DNA from: Candidatus Nanopelagicales bacterium
GTDB lineage: Bacteria; Actinomycetota; Actinomycetes; S36-B12
Reading direction: 5' to 3'
Length of the DNA stretch: 64,000 bases
NCBI GenBank assembly: GCA_030827125.1
Contig: JAURFD010000012.1
Coordinates: 17,463-81,462 of the forward strand
Of the stretch, positions 31,154-39,752 are shown one piece after another. A program made the translations under genes and the position numbers. The notes beneath the pieces are model-generated. The model was not told where the DNA came from. It saw nothing but the letters and a program-made list of their open reading frames with translations, and ran no database searches. Numbering within the stretch: the first letter of the stretch is position 1; every line of letters starts with the position of its first letter.

Positions 31154-32370
31154 GCCGGGAGCGCGGGACGCGCTGAGGCGCGGGCGATGACTTCGTCTGC
31201 GCTCACCGTCGCTGGGTCGGCATCAATCACGTGCAAGGACAGGTGGATCGTGCGCTTGCCGAGCGCAACGCCGGAGTCATCGAATGCGCCACGCACCTGG
31301 CCGGGCAGGGCGAACTGATCGAGGGTTCCGATCCCCACGGCCGCAAAAGCTCCGGCGGTCCATCGGGCCACGAGGGCACCTTCGGGCAGCGCCGTGCGCA
31401 GGGCTCGGAAGGTCGCGGTGAGGACCTCGTCGCCGTATCCGATTCCGTAGCGATCGTTGATCTCCCACAGGTCGTCGACGATGGCGACGACTCCGTAGAC
31501 CGGCAGGTGTGAGTACGTGGCGGCATTCCAGACTGAGGGAGTCAGATCGTTGAGACCGCGGCGCGACAGGGCGCCGGTGAGGGGGTCAGAGGTGAGCAGG
31601 GTGGCGATGCGGGCTTGTTCGGCGGCGATGCGGTCGGTGCCGATGAGCCGAAGTCGGAGCAGGATCGCGCCGACAGCCAATGCCGTGAGCGCGGCGAGTG
31701 CCCATCCGGTCGTCTGGGCTGTCTCGATGAGGAAGCCTCCGGTGAGGATTGCTGCCAGGGCGATGGCGCCGCCGAAAATCCCGGCGGCCCACGACATCGC
31801 GATAGGGATCAAGCCCACGAGGATGACAAGCGTGTAGGCGAGGGTGACCGGGTTGTCCTCTTCGACGGCCTGCCATGTCACAAAGGTGACCACCCCGCCC
31901 ATTCCCACGGCCCACAGCCAGGGCAGTACCCCCGGTGGGATGGCTCGGCGACCTGCGACCTGGGCCAGGATCAGGACCACCATCGCAAAGAGTGCTCCGG
32001 CGATATCCGAGACGACGGAGGACTGAGGTTGGGTGAGGACCGTGACCAACGTCAAGACAATCGCTACGGTACCGCTGAGAGTCAACGCAATGGGGATCGT
32101 CTGGTAGGCGGTTTCCAGGCGCAGTCGCGATGCCGGATCATTCAATTGGCGAAGCGCAGGGGCTGGGTCGCTCACGGTGACCTCCTCCGGGTCGGGCTCC
32201 TCGAACAGGGGCGCAAGGCGGTGTGCCTGGACCGGGCGCGGCCACGGGACAAGACGTCCCGCGGTGAGCCCGAGGTAGACGAGTGTGTTGATGCCGACAA
32301 AGATCAAGAAGATGCGAAAGCCCGTTGAGTTGAGCAGGCTTTCGGGTAGAAGCAGGCCGGTCGGCATCAT
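31150..32370 (-). CDS. Polytopic membrane protein with degenerate GGDEF domain
   Basis: A 406-residue protein with about eight membrane segments in residues 10-265 and a cytoplasmic GGDEF-like domain from about 275 to 400. The domain start is typical ([16 protein letters not shown]), and the metal-region run [19 protein letters not shown] is kept, but the signature loop that should read RxGGDEF is RWTAGAF. It should therefore not make cyclic di-GMP. No RxxD inhibitory site stands before the loop. It may instead sense a nucleotide or only hold structure. The ATG overlaps the stop of the GT2 gene (both minus strand, 4 nt), so the two are one transcription unit; it may be a regulator or partner of the synthase. 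Confidence 0.75.
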   Translation of the reverse strand: MMPTGLLLPESLLNSTGFRIFLIFVGINTLVYLGLTAGRLVPWPRPVQAHRLAPLFEEPDPEEVTVSDPAPALRQLNDPASRLRLETAYQTIPIALTLSGTVAIVLTLVTVLTQPQSSVVSDIAGALFAMVVLILAQVAGRRAIPPGVLPWLWAVGMGGVVTFVTWQAVEEDNPVTLAYTLVILVGLIPIAMSWAAGIFGGAIALAAILTGGFLIETAQTTGWALAALTALAVGAILLRLRLIGTDRIAAEQARIATLLTSDPLTGALSRRGLNDLTPSVWNAATYSHLPVYGVVAIVDDLWEINDRYGIGYGDEVLTATFRALRTALPEGALVARWTAGAFAAVGIGTLDQFALPGQVRGAFDDSGVALGKRTIHLSLHVIDADPATVSADEVIARASARPALPA

Positions 32371-33836
32371 GTCGCCGCCTCCTGCCCGACGTGATTCCAG
32401 GTGGCCTCGCGGTTCGCGCCGATGCGCCAGAGGCTGTTGACGAAGACCGCCTGCAGGAACAGGTCATAGGCCAACTCGGGGAAGAGCGCGGCGGCGAGCA
32501 ATCGGGCGCGCCACCCGCCCTTCCATGCGGTGACGACGCGTTCCAACCAAAAGACCGAACCGATCGTCAGCCAGAAGGGGAACCACACCCACTGGTTCAG
32601 CGCCAGAGCGGTGATTCCCATGAGGGTCAGGGCGCTGACGAGCGCGACGGTGCCGTAGCCGATGCCGAACTGCTGTCCCCAGTACCGCAGGGTGGCCGCA
32701 CGAAATCCGTAGGCTCCGAGGTTTTCGAGGGCGCCGCGCTGCCACCGCTGTCGCTGCCGCCAGAGGTCACCCCAGGTGGGCATGAGTTCGGTGGTGACCG
32801 TGCACTCGCGGGGTGACAGCATCGGCGCGCCGAGCACCTTGAGGGCGAGGGTGAGTTCATTGTCCTCGGTGAGGGCGGCGGTGTCGTAGACCTGGCCGGG
32901 TGGGCCGGGGAGGAAGACCCCCCGCGCGGCGGCCACATCGAGCAGCAGGGTGGCGCGGAACATCGACGCCGTACCGGTCAGCACGAAGACGCGACCTCGG
33001 CGTTGGCGGATCTGCGTGCCGTAGCGGGTGTACTCGTTGCGCTGGAACTTCCCCAGGATGCCGTGCCCTGGCTCACCGGAGAACAGCCCGCCGATGGCGC
33101 CGAGTTCGGTGTCGTTCTCCAGTCGCTGGGCCCCGATCTCGATGAACTGTTCGCCGAGCGTGGTGTCTGCGTCCATGACAAGGACGAGGTCCTCACCACC
33201 CATGACCGGAAGGAGCCGATCCAGGGCCTGATTGAGGGCTCCGCCCTTTTTCTCGGTGTTGTTCTTGGTCTCGAAGACTTCGTGGCCGTACTCGCGTGCG
33301 ATCTCAGCGGTCCGATCGGTGCAGTTGTCGGCGACGATGATGACGCGGTCCGGTCCGCGCGATTGCCCCTTCAGCGCGTCGAGTGTGGCGGAGATGCGGT
33401 CCTCTTCGTTGTGCGCCGGGATGAGGACAGTGACGCGAAGCCGGCGTCCAGGCTTGGGCGGCCGCTCGTCTCCGCGCAACAGTTCCAGGTAGCGGCGGTA
33501 GGGGCTCAGCGCCGACAGTGTCGATAGGGCTTCGAGAAGGATGGTGATGACGATGATGGTGCCGAGGGCCACCAGTGCTCCGGTAATCACCTGGCTGGGT
33601 GGTTGTGCGTCGGAGATGAGGACCGACCATGGCCCGATCTGGGTCTTCTCGATCGATGCGGGGGTCTCCAGAGGTTCGAGCAGTCGAGCGATCGTCAAGG
33701 CGATGACCGCCACCGCGGCAATCGCGACGAGGACAAACACGACGACGAGCCGGACGTAGAACTCCGGTCGGAGGGTCAGGGGCGATGGGGGTGGGAGCGG
33801 CGGTGCGCCGATGTCGCTGGGATCCCCCGGGGTCAC
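32367..33836 (-). CDS. Membrane family 2 glycosyltransferase (polysaccharide synthase-like)
   Basis: A 489-residue processive-type GT2 enzyme. Two N-terminal membrane segments (about 28-52 and 82-104) are followed by a cytoplasmic catalytic domain: VTVLIPAHNEEDRI, IIVADNCTDRTAEIA, LVLVMDADT with the metal-binding DxD, FRATLLLDVA, TEDNELTLAL supplying the catalytic acid, and QRQRWQRGALENL, the QxxRW motif of cellulose, chitin and poly-GlcNAc synthases. Two or three membrane segments follow. There is no PilZ domain. The product could be a surface polymer; the sugar cannot be read from sequence. It is the first gene of a two-gene minus-strand unit, divergent from priA across 77 bp. Confidence 0.88.
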   Translation of the reverse strand: MTPGDPSDIGAPPLPPPSPLTLRPEFYVRLVVVFVLVAIAAVAVIALTIARLLEPLETPASIEKTQIGPWSVLISDAQPPSQVITGALVALGTIIVITILLEALSTLSALSPYRRYLELLRGDERPPKPGRRLRVTVLIPAHNEEDRISATLDALKGQSRGPDRVIIVADNCTDRTAEIAREYGHEVFETKNNTEKKGGALNQALDRLLPVMGGEDLVLVMDADTTLGEQFIEIGAQRLENDTELGAIGGLFSGEPGHGILGKFQRNEYTRYGTQIRQRRGRVFVLTGTASMFRATLLLDVAAARGVFLPGPPGQVYDTAALTEDNELTLALKVLGAPMLSPRECTVTTELMPTWGDLWRQRQRWQRGALENLGAYGFRAATLRYWGQQFGIGYGTVALVSALTLMGITALALNQWVWFPFWLTIGSVFWLERVVTAWKGGWRARLLAAALFPELAYDLFLQAVFVNSLWRIGANREATWNHVGQEAAT

Positions 33837-33885
33837 GCGGCCATTTTGGCACTTCTGGCCCGCAACCCGGGCACCGTCCGGGGTC

Positions 33886-33903
33886 TGTCAGGGTCGGCTG
33901 ACA
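33886..33903 (+). promoter_or_regulatory. Palindrome upstream of priA
   Basis: TGTCAG-N6-CTGACA is an 18-bp inverted repeat with perfect 6-bp arms, 10 bp before the priA ATG and 49 bp from the divergent GT2 gene. It could be an operator for either gene. No known regulator consensus is claimed. Confidence 0.35.
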
Positions 33904-33913
33904 CCATCGGGGC

Positions 33914-35914
33914 ATGACGACGGGCGTGGGAGGGGAGCAGATGCCGGTCGCCCGGGTGCTCGTCGATGTGCCGCTAGCGCACCTGGACCGGCCCTTCGAC
34001 TACGCCGTCCCCGACGAGATGAGCGCCGACGCGGTCCCCGGTGCCCGAGTGCGCGTCCGATTCGCCGGCCGACTCGTCAACGGATTCATCCTGGAGCGCA
34101 TCGGTGCGAGCGAGCATGCTCGACTCCAACGCCTGCAGCGGGTCGTGTCATCGGTCCCGGTGCTGTCTCCGGAGATCGCGTCCCTTGCCCGGGCCGTTGC
34201 CGATCGCTACGCCGGCACCATGTCTGACGTGCTGCGCACTGCGGTGCCGCCGCGACATGCACGCGCCGAGGGCCAGGTGCTGGCCGAGCCCGCACAGCCA
34301 GAACCCCTCGCGGATCCGCCGACACCGGAGGCGGTCACGGCCTGGTCGATCTACACCGGCGGTGATGCTTTCTTGCACCGTCTGACGGACGGGGCGCGTG
34401 GATTGCGGGCGGTGTGGGACGCGGCTCCCGGAGGCGGCCAGGGGGAGTCAGGCGAATGGTTCAGCCGACTGGCCGACCTCGTGGCCGCCGCCCAGCCGCA
34501 CGGCGGCGTGATCATCGTTGCGCCCGATGCTCGGGATGTCGCCCGACTCGATGCGGCCCTGCGTGAACGAATCGGGGCGGATGCCTTCGTCACGTTGACG
34601 GCTCAGTTGGGTCCACAGCGGCGCTACGCCAACTTCCTCCGGGCTGCGACCGGTCGCGTGCGGGTCGTCCTCGGCACTCGCGCGGCGGCTTTCGCCCCGA
34701 TCGTTGATCCCGCACTGCTCATCCTCTGGGATGACGGCGACGACTCCCTCGACGAGCCGCACGCGCCGTACTGGCACGCCCGCGAGGTGCTGGCCCTTCG
34801 GGCTCACCAATCTGGTGCGTCCCTGCTGTGCGGCGGCTTCGCTCGATCCGTGGAGACGCAGGCGTGGATCGAGTCTGGCTGGGCCAAGCCGATCAGCCCC
34901 AAACGAGAGATTCTGCGGGCACTCGCTCCCCGGGTGACGGCCGATGATGCGCACGATGAGCAAGGTCCGGCGCGACTCCCATCCAGGGCCTGGCAGATCG
35001 CACGCACGGCTCTGGAGTCGGGCCCGGTCCTCGTCCAGGTCTCGCGTCGCGGCTACGTTCCGGGCCTGGCCTGTCAACGCTGTCGCACGCCGGCCCGGTG
35101 CTTGGAGTGCGCCGGCCCGCTGTCCTTGCCGCATGCGGGAGGCGCGCCCGTGTGCCGGTGGTGCGCCACTCCCGCGCCGCACTGGCGTTGCTCCGCCTGC
35201 GACGGGGACCGACTGCGTGCCATGAGCGTGGGCAGCGCGCGCACGGCTGAGGAACTCGGACGAGCGTTCCCCGGGGTTCGCATCCTGGCTTCGAGCGGCG
35301 ATCACATCCTCGACGACGTCGAGGGGGTCGGTCTGGTGGTAGCCACTCCGGGGGCAGAGCCGCACGCGGAGAGCGGCTATGCGGCCGTCCTGATCCTCGA
35401 CGCGCATACACACCTTTCCCGCGCCGCGTTGCGGGCGGGGGAGGAGACCGCCCGCCGGTGGTTCACCGCCGCCGCCCAAGCCCGTCCCGGTGCTCCCGTG
35501 GTGGTGACGGCACCACCGGGAGTGCCGGCCGTTCAGGCGCTCGTGCGCTGGGATCCCGCGGGCTACGCCGCGCGCGAACTCGCTGAGCGTGTCGACCTCG
35601 GTCTGCCCCCCGCGGTGCGGTGCGCCAGCATCGTGGGTGACCCCGCTGCGGTCAGTGAGGTAGCGGATGTCCTGCCCGAGTCGGTCCGCCGCCTTGGCCC
35701 TCACGACGTACCCGCGCAGGCGCGGGCAATCATGAGGCTGAGCGACGATGCCCCCGCTCGGCTGTCCCAGCTACTCGTCACGGCGCCGCGCACCGACGGC
35801 GCGGCCATGGCATCGAGCCTGCGCGAGATCCAGGTTCAGCGATCCGCACGCAAAGACCCGCGCGCGCTGTCGATCCACCTCGATCCCCTCACCTGGGGGA
35901 GCGATCTCGCGTGA
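33914..35914 (+). CDS. priA: Primosomal protein N', helicase-dead actinobacterial form
   Basis: PriA helps restart stalled replication forks. The 666 residues have the 3' DNA-binding domain (ARVLVDVPLAHLDRPFDYAVP, VRVRFAGRLVNGFIL), a helicase-like body, and a zinc region with paired cysteines (CQRCRTPARCLECAG, CRWCATPAPHWRCSACDG). The Walker A motif is missing: where GKT is expected the sequence reads AAPGGGQGESGE, and the DExH box is WDDGDDSL. Loss of the ATPase motifs is a known feature of actinobacterial PriA, so this is probably a functional scaffold rather than a decaying gene. It begins a plus-strand run priA-def-fmt-rsmB. Confidence 0.9.
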   Translation: MTTGVGGEQMPVARVLVDVPLAHLDRPFDYAVPDEMSADAVPGARVRVRFAGRLVNGFILERIGASEHARLQRLQRVVSSVPVLSPEIASLARAVADRYAGTMSDVLRTAVPPRHARAEGQVLAEPAQPEPLADPPTPEAVTAWSIYTGGDAFLHRLTDGARGLRAVWDAAPGGGQGESGEWFSRLADLVAAAQPHGGVIIVAPDARDVARLDAALRERIGADAFVTLTAQLGPQRRYANFLRAATGRVRVVLGTRAAAFAPIVDPALLILWDDGDDSLDEPHAPYWHAREVLALRAHQSGASLLCGGFARSVETQAWIESGWAKPISPKREILRALAPRVTADDAHDEQGPARLPSRAWQIARTALESGPVLVQVSRRGYVPGLACQRCRTPARCLECAGPLSLPHAGGAPVCRWCATPAPHWRCSACDGDRLRAMSVGSARTAEELGRAFPGVRILASSGDHILDDVEGVGLVVATPGAEPHAESGYAAVLILDAHTHLSRAALRAGEETARRWFTAAAQARPGAPVVVTAPPGVPAVQALVRWDPAGYAARELAERVDLGLPPAVRCASIVGDPAAVSEVADVLPESVRRLGPHDVPAQARAIMRLSDDAPARLSQLLVTAPRTDGAAMASSLREIQVQRSARKDPRALSIHLDPLTWGSDLA

Positions 35915-35931
35915 GCCGCGAGGCCGGTCCG

Positions 35932-35937
35932 TAGACT
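35932..35937 (+). promoter_or_regulatory. Candidate -10 box upstream of def
   Basis: TAGACT stands 60 nt before the def GTG start in the 83-nt gap after priA, and repeats the TAGACT seen before rpoZ. A CAGGGAG ribosome-binding site lies at about 35986-35992. No clear -35 is visible. Confidence 0.35.
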
Positions 35938-35997
35938 GGCGTCCATCACTGCAGGCCACGGCAACATCGCCGAAGGCCACGGCCACAGGGAGTAGAT

Positions 35998-36543
35998 GTG
36001 ACGGTTCAGCCGATTAGGCTCTTCGGCGACCCGGTGCTGCGAACCCCTGCGGCACCGGTCGAGACCTTTGACAAGGAACTCCGCAAACTCGTGGCCGATC
36101 TCACCGAGACGATGAAGGAGGCGCCGGGCAGCGGACTGGCCGCACCACAGATCGGCGTCTCGTTGCGCGTTTTTACCTGGTGGGTCGACGACGAACTTGG
36201 GCATCTGTGCAACCCCGTCCTCGATCTGTCCGATGAGATCCAGGAGGGGGACGAGGGCTGCCTGTCCATTCCCGACCTCGCCTTCGACACCAAGCGGGCG
36301 CGGCGGGTGGTGGCCAAGGGTATGAACATGCACGGCGAACCCATCGTGGTCGAGGGCAGCGATCTGCTCGCGCGCGCGCTCCAGCACGAGACCGATCACC
36401 TGGATGGCATCTTGTTCATCGATCGTCTGGATCCTGAACTGCGCAAGGAAGCCATGAAGGCCATCCGCGACTCGGAGTGGTTCGGTGAGCAGCCGCCGGA
36501 GGTGCGGGTGAGCCCGCACACCATTTCCGCCAAGTGGCTCTAG
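35998..36543 (+). CDS. def: Peptide deformylase
   Basis: Metalloenzyme that removes the formyl group from the N-terminus of new proteins. The 181 residues carry all three motifs: motif 1 GSGLAAPQIG, motif 2 EGCLSIP with the metal Cys, and motif 3 QHETDHLDG with the two metal His and the catalytic Glu. GTG at 35998 is used, with AGGGAG upstream. It is followed after 3 nt by fmt, which adds the formyl group, the classic def-fmt pairing. Confidence 0.96.
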   Translation: MTVQPIRLFGDPVLRTPAAPVETFDKELRKLVADLTETMKEAPGSGLAAPQIGVSLRVFTWWVDDELGHLCNPVLDLSDEIQEGDEGCLSIPDLAFDTKRARRVVAKGMNMHGEPIVVEGSDLLARALQHETDHLDGILFIDRLDPELRKEAMKAIRDSEWFGEQPPEVRVSPHTISAKWL

Positions 36544-36546
36544 ACC

Positions 36547-37470
36547 GTGCGCCTCCTCTTCGCCGGAACCCCCGACGTTGCCCTCCCGAGCCTGAACGCG
36601 CTGATCGATTCCGACCATGACGTGGTCGGCGTCCTGACGCGTCCACCGGCGGCTGCGGGTCGGGGGCGTGGTGAACGCCGCAGCGCGGTTCACGACAGGG
36701 CAGTCGAACTCGGCCTGCCGGTGCTGACCCCGCGGTCGCTCCGGGATCCGGAGACGCTCCACACCCTGCGTGCCCTAGCGCCGGACTGCTGCCCGGTCGT
36801 GGCCTACGGCGCTCTGGTCCCTCCGGATGCCCTCGCCATCCCGCCGAACGGCTGGGTCAACCTGCACTTCTCGCTGCTCCCCTCATGGCGCGGTGCCGCA
36901 CCCGTTCAGCACGCGATTCGGGCCGGTGACGAGATCTCCGGGGCGACGACGTTCCTGCTCGATGAGGGACTCGACACAGGTCCCATCCTGGGGCAGATGA
37001 CGACGGCCATCGGGCCGCGGGAGACGGCCGGTGAACTGTTGGCGCGCTTGGCGCAGACAGGGGCCGATCTTCTGAAACTTACGATCGACGCGCTTGCCGC
37101 CGGCGACATCGATCCTCGACCGCAGAGCGACGAGGGTGTCAGCCTGGCACCGCGCATTGAGGTTGAGGACGCGCGCGTCGACTGGACCCTCACCGCCCGG
37201 GCAATCGACCGCACGATTCGCGCTGTCACCCCGGCGCCCGGTGCGTGGACGATGATGCGCGACCAGCGCGTCAAGGTTGGGCCGGTGCTGCTCACCAATG
37301 ACGGGACGCTCGCGCCGGGTGAAATCTCGGCGGGGCGTCAGGAGGTACGTGTCGGTACCGGGCGCGGTGACGTCGTACTCAACCTCGTACAGCCGCAGGG
37401 CAAGCGAGAGATGCCAGCATTGGACTGGCTGCGCGGTGTGCGGCTGCAGCCCGGGGAGCGGTTCACATGA
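36547..37470 (+). CDS. fmt: Methionyl-tRNA formyltransferase
   Basis: Formylates initiator Met-tRNA with 10-formyltetrahydrofolate. The 307 residues start with MRLLFAGTPDVALPSL (GTG start) and show VVAYGALVPP, then NLHFSLLPSWRGAAPVQHAI holding the catalytic Asn and His; the catalytic Asp follows in FLLDEGLDTGPIL. A C-terminal tRNA-binding domain ends with LDWLRGVRLQPGERF. It overlaps rsmB by 4 nt (ATGA). Confidence 0.96.
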   Translation: MRLLFAGTPDVALPSLNALIDSDHDVVGVLTRPPAAAGRGRGERRSAVHDRAVELGLPVLTPRSLRDPETLHTLRALAPDCCPVVAYGALVPPDALAIPPNGWVNLHFSLLPSWRGAAPVQHAIRAGDEISGATTFLLDEGLDTGPILGQMTTAIGPRETAGELLARLAQTGADLLKLTIDALAAGDIDPRPQSDEGVSLAPRIEVEDARVDWTLTARAIDRTIRAVTPAPGAWTMMRDQRVKVGPVLLTNDGTLAPGEISAGRQEVRVGTGRGDVVLNLVQPQGKREMPALDWLRGVRLQPGERFT

Positions 37471-38858
37471 GCCGGCCGCCCCAGACGCAGCGCGGCGCTC
37501 CGGACCGACGTGTGCGTGTGCCGCGTGGTGCCCGGGGCGCGGCGTACGACCTGCTGCATGCGGTGGCGGCTGACGATGCCTATGCCAATCTCGTGTGGCC
37601 AACGATCCTCACCGAGGCGCGCCTCGACGCTCGTGATGCGGGCTTTGCCACGGAACTTGCATACGGGACTCTGCGCTGGCGCGGACTGTACGACGCCATC
37701 CTCGCCGAGTGCGTCGACCGTCCGCTGGACAAGCTCGACGGGCGCGTCCTTGATCTGTTGCGTCTCGGCGTCCATCAACTTCTTTCTATGCGCGTGCCCG
37801 AACACGCGGCCGTGGGGGAGACCGTTTCGCTGGCTCGCCAGGTAGCCGGCGACGGGCCCTCCAAGTTGGTCAATGCCGTCCTTCGCAAGGTAATTGCCGG
37901 GGGCGATAGGGATCAGTGGATCGCGCGCGTCGCGCCCGGCGACGACATCGAATCGCTGGCGATCGCGACATCCCATCCGCGATGGATCGTCGGGGCGCTC
38001 GGACAAGCACTGTCGGTCCATCGCGGCGGACCTGATCCGCAAGGACTTCGGGATGTGCTCGATGCCGACAATGAGCCGGCGCGGCCAACCCTGGTCGCGC
38101 GCGACATCAGTCCGGACGAGTTGCGGTCGCTGCCCGGGGTGGGTCCGACCCGCTGGTCACCGGTGGCCGGTGTCCTTGAGCAGGGGCGGCCGGAGGACCT
38201 GGCCGTCGTGCGGTCCGGAGCGGTGGGTGTTCAAGACGAGGGCAGCCAACTGGTAGCACTGGCCCTGGCGAATGCGGAGGTCGATGGGGACCACGGAACC
38301 TGGGTTGACCTGGCCGCCGGACCCGGCGGCAAGGCGGCTCTCCTGGCGCGCGAGGCAGCGAGACGCGGAGGCCGCCTCATCGCCGTCGAACCGCACGCTC
38401 ACCGCGCCGACCTGGTGCGCCGATCCCTGCCGCCCGGCGATCATGAGGTGCGGGTGGCCGATGGGCGCACGGCGCTGCTGCCGGCGAGCGCCGACCGCGT
38501 CCTGCTGGACGCACCGTGCACGGGACTCGGGGCTCTGCGGAGAAGGCCCGAGGCGCGTTGGCGTCGCAGTGCCGCAGATCTCGCCAGCCTCGGACCGCTG
38601 CAACGGGATTTGCTCGGTGCCGCGATCGATGCGACACGTCCCGGGGGAGTGATCCTCTATTCGACGTGCTCGCCACATGTCGCCGAGACGGATCTGGTGA
38701 TCAAGGACGTGCTCAAGGGTCGAGACGATGTCGTTCAGGAAGATGTGCGGCCGCTGCTGGCGGGTGTGCCGGACCTAGGCCCCGGACCGGCGGCGCGACT
38801 GTGGCCGCATGTGCATGGCACCGACGGGATGTATCTCGCCCTGCTCCGCAAACGCTGA
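37467..38858 (+). CDS. rsmB: 16S rRNA (cytosine-967-C5)-methyltransferase
   Basis: A 463-residue Sun/RsmB-type rRNA methyltransferase. The N-terminal NusB-like domain (residues about 20-150, GTLRWRGLYDAIL, LLRLGVHQLLSMRVPEHAAVGETV) is followed by a SAM-dependent domain with DLAAGPGGKAALLAREA, the first cysteine motif DAPCTGLGALRRRPEARWRR, and the second, YSTCSPHVAET, whose Cys is the nucleophile. It is the last gene of the def-fmt-rsmB run; 228 nt of non-coding sequence follow. Confidence 0.94.
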   Translation: MSRPPQTQRGAPDRRVRVPRGARGAAYDLLHAVAADDAYANLVWPTILTEARLDARDAGFATELAYGTLRWRGLYDAILAECVDRPLDKLDGRVLDLLRLGVHQLLSMRVPEHAAVGETVSLARQVAGDGPSKLVNAVLRKVIAGGDRDQWIARVAPGDDIESLAIATSHPRWIVGALGQALSVHRGGPDPQGLRDVLDADNEPARPTLVARDISPDELRSLPGVGPTRWSPVAGVLEQGRPEDLAVVRSGAVGVQDEGSQLVALALANAEVDGDHGTWVDLAAGPGGKAALLAREAARRGGRLIAVEPHAHRADLVRRSLPPGDHEVRVADGRTALLPASADRVLLDAPCTGLGALRRRPEARWRRSAADLASLGPLQRDLLGAAIDATRPGGVILYSTCSPHVAETDLVIKDVLKGRDDVVQEDVRPLLAGVPDLGPGPAARLWPHVHGTDGMYLALLRKR

Positions 38859-39074
38859 TGTTGCTCTCTCCTCGATGACCTTGGGATATCTCGTCCGGGC
38901 GGAATCTTGTCCCTAGCCCGTCTTGCGGGCGTGCCGCGGCAGCCCGATCGTCTATAAGCGCCCCCTGGTCACGGTGGTGCTTTCCCTGGCCTTCGGTGGC
39001 ATCCTCGCCTACGCCGGCAATATCGGAATCCTCGCCGCCCAGCGATCCCGCAGGTGGGGGGAACTCCACATCGC

Positions 39075-39080
39075 TACCCT
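39075..39080 (+). promoter_or_regulatory. Probable -10 box for a leaderless rpe mRNA
   Basis: TACCCT is exactly 6 nt before the ATG at 39087 and no ribosome-binding site stands between them. The 228-nt gap before it (38859-39086) holds no gene I can support. Confidence 0.35.
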
Positions 39081-39086
39081 GCCGTC

Positions 39087-39752
39087 ATGGCCGTGCAGAT
39101 CTCGCCCAGCATCCTCTCCGCCGACTTCGCCCATCTGGGCGACGAGATCGCGCGCGTGCCGGACGCGGACTGGATCCACGTGGACGTGATGGACTACCAG
39201 TTCGTCCCGAACCTCACGATGGGTCTGCCGGTGGTTGAGAGTCTCCTGCGATCCACGCGAATTCCGCTCGACTGCCACCTCATGATCGCCGATCCCGATC
39301 GGTGGGCGCCGTCGTACGCCGAGGCTGGCGCGGGCAGCGTGACCTTCCACGCCGAGGCCGCCGAGGCACCGGTGCGCCTTGCTCGAACCCTGCGGCACCT
39401 TGGTGCGCGCGCCGGGTTGGGGATCAACCCCACGACGTCCATCCAGCCGTATGTCGAACTCCTACCCGACCTCGACATGGTGCTGCTCATGACCGTGGAA
39501 CCGGGATTCGGTGGTCAGCCGTTCTTGGACATGGTGCTGCCGAAGATCCGCCAGACGCGTGACCTCGTGAAGCGCAGCGGCTGCGACGTGTGGATCCAGG
39601 TGGACGGCGGTGTCAGCGAGGGAACGATCGAACGCTGCGCCGAAGCCGGGGCCGACGTGTTCGTCGCGGGCTCGGCCGTCTTCGGCGCCGATGATCCCGA
39701 TCGCATGGTGCGCACCCTGCGCGAGATGGCGGCACGAGCGGCGGATCACTAG
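39087..39752 (+). CDS. rpe: Ribulose-phosphate 3-epimerase
   Basis: Interconverts ribulose 5-phosphate and xylulose 5-phosphate; ribulose 5-phosphate is a riboflavin precursor, which fits the rib genes that follow. A 221-residue TIM barrel with [58 protein letters not shown] and VDGGV. The ATG at 39087 is preceded at 6 nt by a TACCCT box; an earlier in-frame codon at 39054 would add non-conserved residues. The TAG stop shares a base with the GTG of ribD. Confidence 0.95.
   Translation: MAVQISPSILSADFAHLGDEIARVPDADWIHVDVMDYQFVPNLTMGLPVVESLLRSTRIPLDCHLMIADPDRWAPSYAEAGAGSVTFHAEAAEAPVRLARTLRHLGARAGLGINPTTSIQPYVELLPDLDMVLLMTVEPGFGGQPFLDMVLPKIRQTRDLVKRSGCDVWIQVDGGVSEGTIERCAEAGADVFVAGSAVFGADDPDRMVRTLREMAARAADH

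Noticed and set aside
38923..39189. Small plus-strand frame with a hydrophobic stretch in the gap between rsmB and rpe
   Set aside because: It runs into rpe in another frame, has no ribosome-binding site, and its second half is plainly the out-of-frame reading of rpe. The nearby TATAAG box (38953) has no -35 partner.
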